Assembly: GCA_907165275.2 (NCBI GenBank)
Contig: OU015649.1
Coordinates: 836,001 to 900,000 of the forward strand
Direction of reading: 5' to 3'
DNA length: 64,000 nucleotides
Source of the DNA: Zygaena filipendulae
Taxonomy: Eukaryota > Arthropoda > Insecta > Lepidoptera > Zygaenidae
The notes under the pieces were generated by a model that saw only the letters and a list, made by a program, of their open reading frames with translations, was not told the DNA's origin and ran no database searches. Made by a program: the position numbers and the translations under genes. Numbering within the stretch: the first letter of the stretch is position 1; each line of letters starts with the position of its first letter. Positions 31,689 through 44,100 of the stretch are shown one piece after another.

Positions 31689-34212
31689 TTTGGTGAAATT
31701 ACAACGCAATTTTCTCCTAATTTGTTCTTCAGAATGGCTCCACGACAAACTCGTTGGCAAATAGCGTAGTGAGCGTGGCGTTAATTAGGCAGAATTTAAA
31801 CGCAAGCTACGATTTGCTACGATTCACGATTCTTGCACGATTGCACGATGAGATTTTTTATCAACCGAACGGCGAACCACAGAATACAGATTACAGATGA
31901 GAAATGTATTGACCAAAGACAAAGACCACTGACCAAAGATCTGACATGACACAGGTCCGCGGACATGACAGTACAGTAAAGTTGTTCGATTTATTACAGA
32001 GCAGGTGAAATTAAGAGCTTATAAAAAAAAAGCATAAGCAACATTTTTAAGGCGTTTTTCCTGCTAACAACACTATTAATTATTCTTTCTTGTACCTAGC
32101 AAGACTGTGTTAGTCATGGGCACAAACTACTTAGAGATACTACCGTATGTCATGGGCGTTTTTGTTTACACATAACACAAACCGATACAAAGCCGATTTC
32201 AATTTTTGAAATCCGTTTTTGAAACCTTTTTTAATCGTTTTTAAATATCGGCTTACCGTAATTTTCAGTGTTGGCTACACGCAATTATAAAAGAACGTTA
32301 CCTCTAATGACCGATTTACACTTCCCTAATTTTATGTAAGTAAGTAAAAACCACGTGTGCTTGCGCTCATTAAATTAAAAAAAAGATTTGTCAATGTCAA
32401 TAATTGTCATTGTGAAATAAATTGACTATTTTGTATGTGTTTGTCCATGGAAGTCGTAGACGATGGAAGTAATAAGTACCTACTACGTACAACTTAATAC
32501 TTCCAGGATCGTAGGAGGGTAATACCTATCATTCTCCGTCTATGATTATTTTTTTTTGTGAAGTTTACCCCTTTCGGGGATGGCAGAAAGAAACTTAGTC
32601 CATATAGCCAATTCAGTGGTATATTTCTTCTTCTGAAGTTATTTACATCGAAATGCATTGGTGAGATGCATTTCGATGCTTTACCGGAACTTTTGCCAGC
32701 AAATCTTCGCAGTTGAACCTTAATAGAATTTCGAATGAATTTTTGAATAACTTAGAGTAAAAATTTCGAAAAAAGAAAATACGTGTCTGCTGGTTTTCTA
32801 AATACTATTCATTTAGCATGAGAAAACATAAACAAAAAAAATTATAAATGTTGTAGGTAGCGCGCAATCGGTTCGATTCTCACGGAGCTGACAACTCTCA
32901 TGTGTGGCTCACGTCTCAGAACAACGGGTTTGTCATTGCTTTTTGTTGCAAAGAAATCTAAATCTATACAGCCAAGCCATATTTTTGGAAGCAGCTCATC
33001 ACAGTGTTGTCTTAACAAAAAGCTCCTAGCTAATTTGAGAAAAGCTCTTTGGGAGGTTAAATATTAAAACAGCAACCTTCCAGCGAACGCCCCATTTAAT
33101 CATATAATTTCATTATTTCTACACACAGTTTATCACTATTGGTTGGATCCAGTGATTGCACCACTATCTTGTGTAAATTCAACCACATTTACACAATATA
33201 ATATTAACCAGGGAAAACAAAAACTAAAATTGACAATTGACATCCATTTCTGCTATTGAATAAACAATATAGTAGGTACCTACCTATAAGTGTTCTTGAG
33301 GACAAATAAATACAAAAAATATATTTGCCTTGGCACGAGCACCAGCAGCTACTATACCTAAATATCTACTTTTGCACACATTTATTTTAGTAGGTGGGTA
33401 CCTACACTGATATATTGGTACCTACCTAAATAACAAATTTCCTAGGTACTCAAAATATTAATAGGTTAGTTTTTTTGGGAAAAGAACAAAACCATACATA
33501 AATGAACCGAAAATATTAAAATCAGAGCTTCAATATTCTTTGTCTTGATTCTTGACACTGGCCAGTGCACAGGTAAATTAATCTTTACAATATTATAACT
33601 GCTAAAGTGAGTTTGTTTGTTTGTTTGTTCATTACGATTTCACGTCCACTAGGCCTTCTCTTGCGCTCCCCGGGGAGGCAGCAGAGGTGTCTGCGTCGGG
33701 GCAGAGCCCCCTGCAGTGGGCCCGATTTCACGTCTTAACGGCTCAACCGATCATAATAAAATTTTGTGTGCACTTTGTCAGGGATACAGATTACAGAGGA
33801 CAGAGTAGGTACTTTACATCCCGGAATTCCCACGGGAACTCCGAAATTAGGTACCGCGGGGAACAGCTCTATAATTTAAGTTCATAAATAAGAAATCTTA
33901 TAGCAATTTAATAAATTTTTATTCATTGTGGATTTCGAAGATGTCGAAGATAATCAAAATTATCTTCCTTTTTCTATGAGCATAGTGTAGGTACCTACCT
34001 ACCTACAAATGAAACCATGTTTTTTAACGAAAATCATAATATATGTAGGTACCTAGAAATACCAAAAAGACCATAGAGATATTAGGAAGGAAGGTACACA
34101 GAGTTTCATACAAAAGTTCGTTCGAAGTGGAAGCACAACAAAAAAAAATGAACATGCTCAAGTTAATATCTACGCAATATCTGATATTCAAACTCCTAAG
34201 TCCTAATGTCTT

Positions 34213-34344
34213 ACGGCCGCACTCAGAGTCGTTTTAATTAATGCTGCAATCAGAGACGTCTGTGATTGCGACAATTTTGTTTCAAAAATCTTTACTTATT
34301 AAAATTAAGTAAGTAATCAATAAAACGTCTCTGAGTGCGGCCGT
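34213..34344. mobile_element. MITE with ACGGCCGCACTCAGAG ends
   Basis: ACGGCCGCACTCAGAGTCGT at the left and CTCTGAGTGCGGCCGT at the right are inverted. A second, longer copy lies at 56904-57142. Confidence 0.75.
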
Positions 34345-34507
34345 TGGCTTCATAACACTTCTTTCTGAGGCGTCTCTATACCTACAGATTTCAAGCTCCA
34401 ACACAGTCAATGTTTTTTAATAAACACCAAAAGCATACAAATTCTAAACTATTTAACACCCGTAAATCAGCGGACAACAGTCAGTAGAGTTAAAGAGTTA
34501 CCTATAG

Positions 34508-34717
34508 CAGTGGTCGGCAACCCGCGGCTAGCGAGCCACGTGCGGTTATTTGACTAGTCAGCTGCGGCTCTTTCATGAAATGTTTAATGTTTATTGCAGG
34601 TACGGAATATTACTCCCCTTTCCGTAATAAAGTAAAGCTTAGGTAAAAAAAGACAAAATTTTCAATTATCTATTGTCTATGTTAGGCTCTTTTGGATGAC
34701 ACGGTTGGCGACCACTG
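34508..34717. mobile_element. hAT-like MITE
   Basis: CAGTGGTCGGCAACC at the left and GGTTGGCGACCACTG at the right are inverted repeats of hAT type (CAG...CTG ends). An 8-bp target duplication is not evident, so it is old or one end has changed. Confidence 0.7.
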
Positions 34718-35384
34718 GCTGGGGCATTTAACTAGCGTACCTATTTCATAGAGAACGGTTAATGTACAGTCAGCATGAAAAATATGCGACCTTTTGTCAG
34801 TCGTTGAACTTTATTAAGTACGTACTACTACTATTGTACTATTCAACGACTTCACTGTCTTAAATGTGATTAGGAACATATTTTGGATGCTGACTCTGAT
34901 GCTTTACGAGTAAAAACAATAGACCTAATAGATTTATAAATATATTTTAAGTAGATAATATAATAGATACTTATTATTAATTCTCAAAATTATGACCACC
35001 TCCAAATACAATTTTTCTTTATAATGGTTCTTATTCTTACTTTATACGTAGGTATGAGTAAAATACTAAGGGTAAATACAACTTCGTATAATACCGACCC
35101 CATAATTTTTATATTCATAAGTTGATTTTTTTAATTAATAATTGAACAATAGAAGACATGACATTCCTATAAGTAACTGGGTAGGTATGTAAAATTTTAC
35201 GTCTTTGGGCCAGGCGCGGATCTAGGATATTCTAAGGAAAGTGCTCGGAATAAACTTCAAAGAAACTTGACTTTTAATAATAATAATTAGACTGCTTATT
35301 AAATGCAAAAGCGTACTTAGGTACGTATAAAAATCCACACTGTAGGTATAACATGCACACACATGACACAACCGACAACATCTA

Positions 35385-35852
35385 TACATATAATAAAATT
35401 GTAACAGTTTGATGTGTGTACAAGGGGAGATAAATAAGAAAAAATAAATTTAGGCGACTCTATGAGTGATATAGAACCCAAAAATATCGTTTTTAGAATT
35501 TTTGTCTGTCTGTCTTTATGTTTGTATTCGTGCTACGCAAAAACTGCTACACCAAATTGAATGCGGTTTTTTTTTGTTGTATTGCTAAGGGTCTTACTTA
35601 GATACTCATGTTTCGATTTTTTCGAAATTCCATCTGGAACTTGAGATATTAAAAAAAAAAATTGGTCAGTCTACTATGTTGTGGATGTTTGGATGTTTGT
35701 ATATTTGTTACTCAATCACGCAAAAACAGTTGAACGGATTTGGATGAAATAGGGTACTTAGGTAAGGACATAGGGTACTTTTTATACCGGAATTCCAGCG
35801 GGAACTCCGAATTTACTGCGGGTGAAACCGCGAGGCAGCTAGGTTTGTAATA
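35385..35852 (+). repeat. Helitron-like repeat, extended form
   Basis: Ends TTACTGCGGGTGAAACCGCG(AGGCAGCTAG). The interior has GTCTGTCTGTC and two similar AAAAACTG...ACGGATTTGGATGAAAT segments, suggesting two joined units. Confidence 0.6.
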
Positions 35853-36201
35853 ATGTTCCTGATTCCAATGATATTACAAGTTTTGATTATGCCATGCACA
35901 AATAAGTTTACATTATTTAATTTCATGTGTGCATTTTTACGGTTCTACCCTAAGATTTTAAACAAAACTGATCGCACATTGAGTATAGTTCCTTATCTCT
36001 TAGAAAATTATTTTAAGCAAACGAAAATAAACTCATAACTCCCTGGATCCATGGATCCGATATCGTCCAACGTCCATGGAATGGGCACAAAATTTTACTG
36101 CTCGGTCTCTAGACCATGACGTTGGATGCACTGAATAATGATAAATTAAAGAAAGATTATTGCACAATGATGACTCCAGACTCCAGAGACAAGTGAAAGT
36201 G

Positions 36202-36207
36202 TTTATT
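36202..36207 (-). terminator. AATAAA signal overlapping the stop codon of the beta-like gene
   Basis: On the minus strand the last codons read GAA TAA AC, so the TAA stop is contained in an AATAAA hexamer. If this signal is used, the 3' UTR would be only a few tens of bases. Confidence 0.5.
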
Positions 36208-39200
36208 CGACTTGCAACTCGAAGCGCACTCGCCCCACTCGGCTCGAGGAGTCGTAGTAGATGTCGCGGGTCCAGATGCGACACTCCACGTTGATCAGGA
36301 TGCCGCCTGGAGACAGCCAGTCATAATAATCAACATAGCATTACAAATCAGAAAGATTAAAAAAAAAACTCCTCGGATTTTGGGTTAAATGAATTACACG
36401 GATACCTACAACATTTAAAAATATAGTCACTGAAATAATAAAAGGTTTGTAACGAGGCAGTGGCTCTTATCGTCGAACATTCGCGGCCCATAATAGGCAT
36501 GTTGACTATTTTTTTTTTTAGTTCGTCTTGTAGATTATTAAAAAATATTGGACACATATTTTTTCTTTTTCTACGTAATTAAAAAATAACGGCGATATAT
36601 TGAGTTGAAATTTCGCGTGACGTCACTATTTTGACAGTTTGTATGGCGGTTTTTGCGGTTAGTGACGTCACGACCCCCTCACCCTAAACTTTAATGTGCT
36701 TTATCTCTGTATATTTTAATTTATTTGAAAAAGCAAAAAATACGTGTCTATAGTTTTTTTATTTTCTAACTGACGGACTAATTAGAATTTTGATTTTCAA
36801 AAGTAGTCCACATCCCCATTATACTGCGACGTTGCATCCTCGAGATTTATTAGAGATGTTTTACTATGTAGTCCATTCTTCAATGTACTGGCATCGCACA
36901 CAATTATTTAGAGCTATAAAGGAGAATCAAAAATAAAAAGATATTCAATTGACTACTGTGTACCCCTCCTCCCCGCCCCACCCGGCGTAGCGCCTGCGTT
37001 GCCGCACGCCGCCGTGCCAGCTCATTCGTTTTTTGTGTGCCGGCATCGCCACTACTAAATAGGTTTTTTGTAATCTTGAGCTAAAATACTTTTTATTCTA
37101 CCTACAAAAAATAATAAAATAATGTGAAGTTAAAGGTTAACTATGGGTAAACGTACAAACAAAGAGAAAGAAGCGAATATCTCAAAACGACTACAGCGCA
37201 TTGAGCTTTACCTTCGTCGGTCCCTGTGCATCAGACATGCGATGGTAAGTCGTTGTTTACTCACCTTTAGGTGTCACATTATTATAATTCAATTAATAAA
37301 CAAATAAATGGAAAGCTTTGATAATATGCATTCATCGTAAAATTACCCACCTTTGTGTGTTCTTGAACCATCGTTTTAACGAGTATAGCCATAATAAAAG
37401 CACAGCTAATGTAACATTGCTAGCATACCCACTTTTTATTTCATTTTATGCTTTATTATGCTTTTATTTACGTATGTGTCGTATATACAGACTTTGTGGT
37501 TAATGATTGATTGTTGACATTATCTATGTTGTATTTTGCATTGTGTCTTTTGTACGAAAACCTAGATACACATACTACTTGCTTCTATTTACGTGCCTGT
37601 TATTTATGTACTGCTATTATTTACGTGATCATGGTTGATAACAAGATACTCTGACGAAAGAATGGAATATGGCTATTTTTCCTGATGCAATCATGGCTAA
37701 GCTATACATACTACTTGACGTGTTCATGATAGATAGCTTCATCCGTCTCGTGTCGTAACGTGATTACGCCCATAGACGTTAAAATATTCGAGTGCCTCAA
37801 CAGCTTGTGCACTACATTTCCAGGAACCTGTCGACTCTAAGCTATACTACTTGACGTGTTCATGATAGATAGCTTCATCCGTCTCGCGTCGTAACGTGCT
37901 TACGTCCAAAGACGTTAAAATATTCGAGTGCCTCAACAGCTTGCGCACTACATTTCCAGGATCATGTCGACTCTAAGCTATACTACTTGACGTGTTCATG
38001 ATAGATAGCTTCATCCGTCTCGCGTCGTAACGTGCTTACGCCCAAAGACGTTAAAATATTCGAGTGCCTCAACAGCTTGTGCACTACATTTCCAGGATCG
38101 TGTCGACTCTAAGCTATACTACTTGACGTGTTCATGATAGATAGCTTCATCCGTCTCGCGTCGTAACGTGCTTACGCCCAAAGACGTTAAAATATTCGAG
38201 TGCCTCAACAGCTTGTGCACTACATTTCCAGGATCGTGTCGACTCTAAGCTATACTACTTGACGTGTTCATGATAGATAGCTTCATCTGTCTCGTGTAGT
38301 AACGTGATTACGCCCAAAGACGTTAAAATATTTGAGTGCCTCAACAGTTTGTGCACTATATTACCAGGCTCTCGCGATCGAAATGAGCACCGCTTAAAGT
38401 CCAGATCACCCTTAAAGTACCTTTCAAGGTCAACTTCATGTCGCGGTGATTAAACAAGTGCACCCTTACACGAACGATCTGGTTCGAGATTTCTTTCCAT
38501 AGAAGAGAACTGGGCCTTCGGAGATGAAAACCGAAGTGAACAGCGAAAGGTTCACTCCCTGAAATAACTCAGAAGGAGATGACAGTGCTACTAGCAACTG
38601 AACAACCAGACGCAAGCACTAGTATGGTAATTGAGGATACCTTACCTCGAAAAATCCTAAAACCCCTTGGTGATCAAAGAAGTGTTTGGCCATTCCCGAC
38701 AAAATCTCTAAACGTTGGGGATGGCTTCTAGTAGACGGCCTTACATAAGAAGAAAAACAGGATTTGCTATATAAAAGACAAAAAATTCATTATTATACGT
38801 AACGAACGTATAACGTCAGTAACGACCAAACCATACAAACCGTAATAACTGAGGTAGTATCCCACGCAAGTAGATTATATCGTCTACATCTACTAAAAAG
38901 CAATTCGTGTATATATATATACATTAGCTGTGTCCCGCGGTTTCAACCGCGTTAATTTAAGAAAAATTCTTTACTGATGCAAAATATATTCCATAACTAC
39001 ATGATTTTTGCGTAACTTTAACCGTTCAAGTAGCGTAACGGAATATTTTTTCCGTTCTTTGTAACATTTGTCATTGCTGCTCCGCTCTTATTGATCTTAG
39101 CGGGATCATATTATGTATTTGTATAGCTTTTCTCGATAAATGGGCTATCTAACACTGAAAAAATGTTTCAAATAGGACCAGTAGTTGCTGAGATTGGCGC

Positions 39201-41119
39201 GTTCAAGCACACAAACAAACTCTTCAGTTTTATAATAATTATTAGTATGGAATCTGTGGTATAGATACATATTATACTTATAATCTGAATCTCGGACGCG
39301 ACTCCAAAGATTTTCATGAAATTTAGTATGCAGGGTTGTTTTATCTGTGTTTTCAGGCAATGAAAAATGAGTGTTTGGTACTGCTTTTTCTACTTAACGA
39401 CAGATAGCACTATGAGCGAAGCTCGGTCACCTAGATATTTTTAGTATGTGGCAATCAATTATAGATGATTTAGTCATTTTAGATGTAGTTGTTATATACC
39501 TAATTATGTAAGGAGCTTTAAAATTCCTTTTGATCGCACTGTATTCCAGTTTACGGTCCCCGAATATAACACTTTAAGCTCTACTAAAAGTTACCACCTA
39601 AATATTGCAATATCTAATCCACTAAGTTATACAGTCATTGCAGTGCAGTCTTGACAATTTTTCAACACTCAAAAGTTCACTTTATTCTTAACTAGCTGTC
39701 CCGCGCGGTTTCAACCGTGATCGTTTTGGAGTTCCCGCGGCAATTCCGGATTAAAATATAGCCTATGTTACTCAAGAATAATGTAGCTTTCTAATGGTGA
39801 AAGAATTTTTGAAATCGGTCCAGTAGTTTTTGAGTTAAATCGTAACAAACAAACCAAAAATCAAATCTTTCCTCGTTATAATATTAGTATAGACTAGCTG
39901 TTCCCTGCGGTTTCACCCGCGTTGGTTTCACAGACCTCGCGGGAATTCCGGAATAAAGGGTGCCCTGTGTGTTATTCTGATGTATAAGCTATGTTAATGT
40001 GAATTTCATTATAATCCATTCAGTGGTATTTGCGTGAAAGAGTTGCAAACACACACTCTCGCTTTTTTAATATTGGTAAGAATTTCAAACGAGTTAACGA
40101 GAGTTAACGAGTTTATCAAGTCAAATCAGTTCAAAATGGAAGACCTACGGACTATTCGGTTTAAAGATCTTTATTATACTCATTAAGACACATGCCACTT
40201 ACATGAGTACATTAATAAAATTTAAAATCAGTCACACAGAACAAAATAATCAACATAGTGTAGGGTAGGTAAGTTGCAAGTTAGCTGCGAGGAGACAATA
40301 TTTCAAGTGCTGACAATATAAGGCGGTGGTCCAAGTTATAAAAGGTCTTGTTTTTTAATGTGGTCTAACAATTTTTTTTGAAGATTCTAAGCTACTATTA
40401 CGATACTTGTGTTTTAAAAACCGCTTATGGCGACCATAGACCTAAAAGAAGCATATTTTTTGGTTTTCAAACAGAAGAATACTGCCATTAGACAAACAAT
40501 CCAAGCTGTTGGAGAGAGTTTTAAACAGTTTTAAAATCATGCCAGGCAGGTACTTCCCTTGAATCAGTTTTTTCATGGTGGATTAATAATAAAATATTAG
40601 GCATTCAAAAAACAAAACTCGTAAGAACCGTTAACGCTTTGGAAATATTCTCCGCTGCCTCTCCAACAGGTTGGGGTGTACCTATCGTGCATCGGTGAAC
40701 ATCGGTTTATGGTCTAATGTGCTTTGCAAAGTTTCCGACAGATCAGGAGACGCGAGGGAAGACTTCTTTTGATCTTCACATCGCGTCGTACATAAATTTA
40801 GGAAACAACCGCGAAGCCGATGTGGAGTCTTGACATAGTATATTGACTGATACTTTATTTATTTACAGTAAATGTACTTTTTTCCGTTCAAAATTTTTTA
40901 AAGGTGTTAAAAAACCCTTGTCGGATACCGAGTGGAGTTTGACTCATTCAGTCTTTAAATTGATCATCGATATTAATTTTGCTTTGCTTCCAAAGCCAAA
41001 GAAAAGCCCACTTTATTTATCTCGGCATATCTACAGACGTTTTAACGCACTCATGGTAGATTGGAGTATCTAGTACTTCCGTTACGATTTTTTTTCCCTC
41101 TCTTCTCTCTCTTCAAATG

Positions 41120-41150
<31 letters not shown>

Positions 41151-44100
41151 TAAGCTACCGATAGAGCATCAGGCACAATGATAGTTTTAAACCGGCCAAG
41201 TAAACCTTGGTTACGCCTCTTCCTGAAATAATATTGATTGCTTTATCGCTGATATACCTATATCTTTAAATTTTTCAATATAACAAATTAGTACCCAAAA
41301 GAGAGCCTTCCGCTCGAAAAACTAACCAAGAAACGAATAGCTCTACTTGCGTTGTCGACTGCACAACGTGCAGAGACGCTGTCCTTGATCTGCTTAACCA
41401 ACTGAAAGTCAATACCTCTAATGAAAAAAAAAAAAAAAAAACTTACTAAATACAGAAAATTATTGACCACGAAACGACCTATTCACAATGCTTTAACTCA
41501 CAATGCCTTAACTTTATCCCACTGTATCCCATAAATGAGGATAGACTCTTTGCAGAAGCAGCTTACAATAATGACTCTGATTAATAAACATTTATATAAA
41601 TACAAGATAAACAAAATATATAAATATTTTGTAAAATTATTCGTACAAGTCTAATTATATTTTTTCTCTACTCGTGTTCGCTGATTTAACTTGGTTTATC
41701 ATCGTTCTTCTTTCCCTATCTTTTACCTATTTCATGGTGAGCGCTAAACATCTACATAGTAAAACATCTCTAATAAATCTCGAGGATGCAACGTCGCAGT
41801 ATAATTGATGGTTAAACAAACTTACCTAGTGATGTTTGACCATAATTATACGAGACGTTGCATCCGAAGAGATTTATTACCCTCCCAGCCCATAGGTTTC
41901 GTTAAAAACTTATACATCTATAAGTATTAACGTTACCCCATGCCATGAAATAGGTGCTCTGAAAAAATGAGCTGGCACGGCGGCGTGCGGCAACGCAGGC
42001 GCTACGCCGGGTGGGGCGGGGAGGAGGGGTACACAGTAGTCAATTGAATATCTTTTTATTTTTGATTCTCCTTTATAGCTCTAAATAATTGTGTGCGATG
42101 CCAGTACATTGAAGAATGGACTACATAGTAAAACATCTCTAATAAATCTCTTCGGATGCAACGTCTCGTATAATTATGGTCAAACATCACTAGGTAAGTT
42201 TGTTTAACCATCAATTAACCCTTTCACCGCCACCCCCGTAATATCACGATCTACGAAAGACGCGTGCTTCCGGGGCACGTACTATTACATTATCCAACAA
42301 ACCACTGTACTGAATTTTATACGGATTTAGATTAAATGATGGATATTAAGCTTTCTCAGCACTAGGAGAAATCATGCCTAGAAAACGTGTGGCTAAGATT
42401 AGACACCGCAAAAACTGTCTTAATCGAAGAACTTTTACTTTTACTGCAAAAAATACATTTACAATGTTTCTTATGGCATAAAGAATAATAATTCCTAATA
42501 TCTTGGCATCTAGAACGTTTGGAAATGCGTTTTTGGGACGCGCGCTATGGGCAAGGAATGTTGTCGGTCATAGTGAATGAGGGCCCTGGTCTGGAAGGTC
42601 ACAAAAAGGTGGCAAAAGGGTTAGTGAGGCACCAGGCACCACTCACGCGTGGGGTTCTCGAAGAGCACCCCCACGAGCGGGCCGGGGTCCTGCTCGGGCA
42701 GCGAGCGCGCCGCGCGCGGGATGCGGTCGGCGGTGTGCAGCCGGCCCGTGGGGAAGCCGGCCGAGTAGCCCTTGGGGATGTACTGCACGGTGCCGATGTT
42801 CTCCTGGTCGCCGCTGAACTCGCCGTCGCAGCTCACCCACACGAAGTCGCCGAAATGTTGCGCGGGGCGCTGCACCTGGATTGTATGAATTAATACGTAA
42901 TATAACTAACAGTCCCCCGCGGTTTTGCCCGCGGTCATTTCGAAGTTCCCGCGGGAATTCCAGGATAAAAAGGACTCTATTTCAGAACTATTACAATTTA
43001 TGATCAAAAGGACTATTATTCAACTACAGGAATACTTTGCAGTAGAGATGCGCCGAGTACTCGGTTACTACTCAGTACTCGGTGTATTCGGCGTTTTTTT
43101 TTTAATACTCGTACTCGGCCGAATAACTCGGTTTAATTGCCGAGTAGATATTAGTTTTCAATAAAGTGTTAGAGATAGGTTAGAGTCATAGTGAAATCAA
43201 CCAATCCTATCTATTGTTTTAGAAAGTCAACTCGAAATAATTTTAATTTCTAAATAGGATCACTTTAATAAGTATTGAAACAGTATACTCTTAGTAACTC
43301 GTAAAATACCTCTAATATATATTAAATGACTGTCCACCACTTTTCATTGCGTCGATCAGTTTTAAATAGGGTTTGAAGTAAAAGTGATAACTGTCGTAAA
43401 CTATCAGTAAGAACAAGAAGAATTTTTGCGCCAATAACTGTCTATCTGCTAAAGACTGAACCTTCCAAAAAGAAGAAAAAAAAAGACTGAACCGAGTCAT
43501 TCGGCCGGGTTTGAAAAATTGAAAATCTGGTACTCAGCCCATCACTACTATGCAGGTATGGGATAGTATACAGATATCAATATTTTGTGTTCCTCCCTCT
43601 CTTTTCCTATAATTCCTAAAATTCTTCATATCCGATTTTTTGAGAATGTGTGAAGTATAAGCTTTCTCCTGAAATTTCCTATATTTTCTGACTGGATATT
43701 AAAAATAATATTACCATATTGTATTTAATATGTTCCGGCATGTCCGGCGGGATGGGCAGCTGCATAGATATATTGTACGGCTCCGGTACCCAGTAGTGGA
43801 TCTGATGAAAAAATTATGACAAATACCTAAAAAATAATAAAGTTTATACGGAATATCCCTTCCTACTCGTGAAAGTAATTAAAAAGAAGTTTTGTTTCCG
43901 GTTTTTCTTTTACCAGCAGACCAGTTCAAAACACCTATTTGTAGAAGTTTTTCGTTTATTAGTATAGTAGGTAAGAAGACCACCAGAAGAAGGTACGGCC
44001 TTTCCAGCAAAAGAGGCTAAAAGCCCAAAAAATCTTTTGAAAGTTCTAATGATAAATCTAAGGAGGAGGAGATTTTTTTTTCTCAATCAGAGTTGATCCC

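Larger units (their letters stand above)
31689..36201. other. region upstream of the LAMP gene, to the 3' end of the beta-like gene
   Basis: No coding exon found. The first few hundred bases should hold the LAMP promoter and 5' UTR; no TATA box can be assigned. It contains a 13-bp perfect hairpin (CATCGAAATGCAT, 32648-32681), a Helitron-like fragment with a GC-rich insert (33600-33870), two MITEs (34213, 34508), a Helitron-like run (35385-35852) and AT-rich sequence with many GTAGGTACCTACCTA motifs. Confidence 0.55.
36828..42216 (+). mobile_element. DIRS-type tyrosine-recombinase retrotransposon, decayed
   Basis: The 5.4-kb unit has inverted termini (36829-37026 and 41966-42216) and an internal complementary region (41752-41877). 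The latter is the exact reverse complement of the right end joined to the left end. That arrangement is diagnostic of DIRS elements, which replicate through a circle. Decayed gag, RT/RNase H and recombinase fragments lie in order on the + strand. ATT is present at both edges. It has been hit by at least three Helitron-like insertions and contains a 136-bp minisatellite. Confidence 0.88.
36307..42646. other. last intron of the beta-like gene, almost entirely mobile DNA
   Basis: Between exons 36203-36306 and 42647-42875 lie, in order, about 180 bases of plain intron, a CRE-bearing MITE, a DIRS-type element and a piggyBac-like MITE. Without the insertions the intron would be only a few hundred bases at most. 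Confidence 0.85.

Noticed and set aside
37141..37250. Short frame starting MGKRTNKEKE followed by a GTAAGT donor
   Set aside because: It could be a leader exon of the DIRS element, but no acceptor in phase or homology could be established.
37695..38370. CRISPR-like array
   Set aside because: Repeats are contiguous 136-bp units without spacers and the DNA is clearly eukaryotic.
40843..41073. Independent 76-codon gene
   Set aside because: Its sequence fits the end of a DIRS RNase H domain and lies between the other DIRS remnants.
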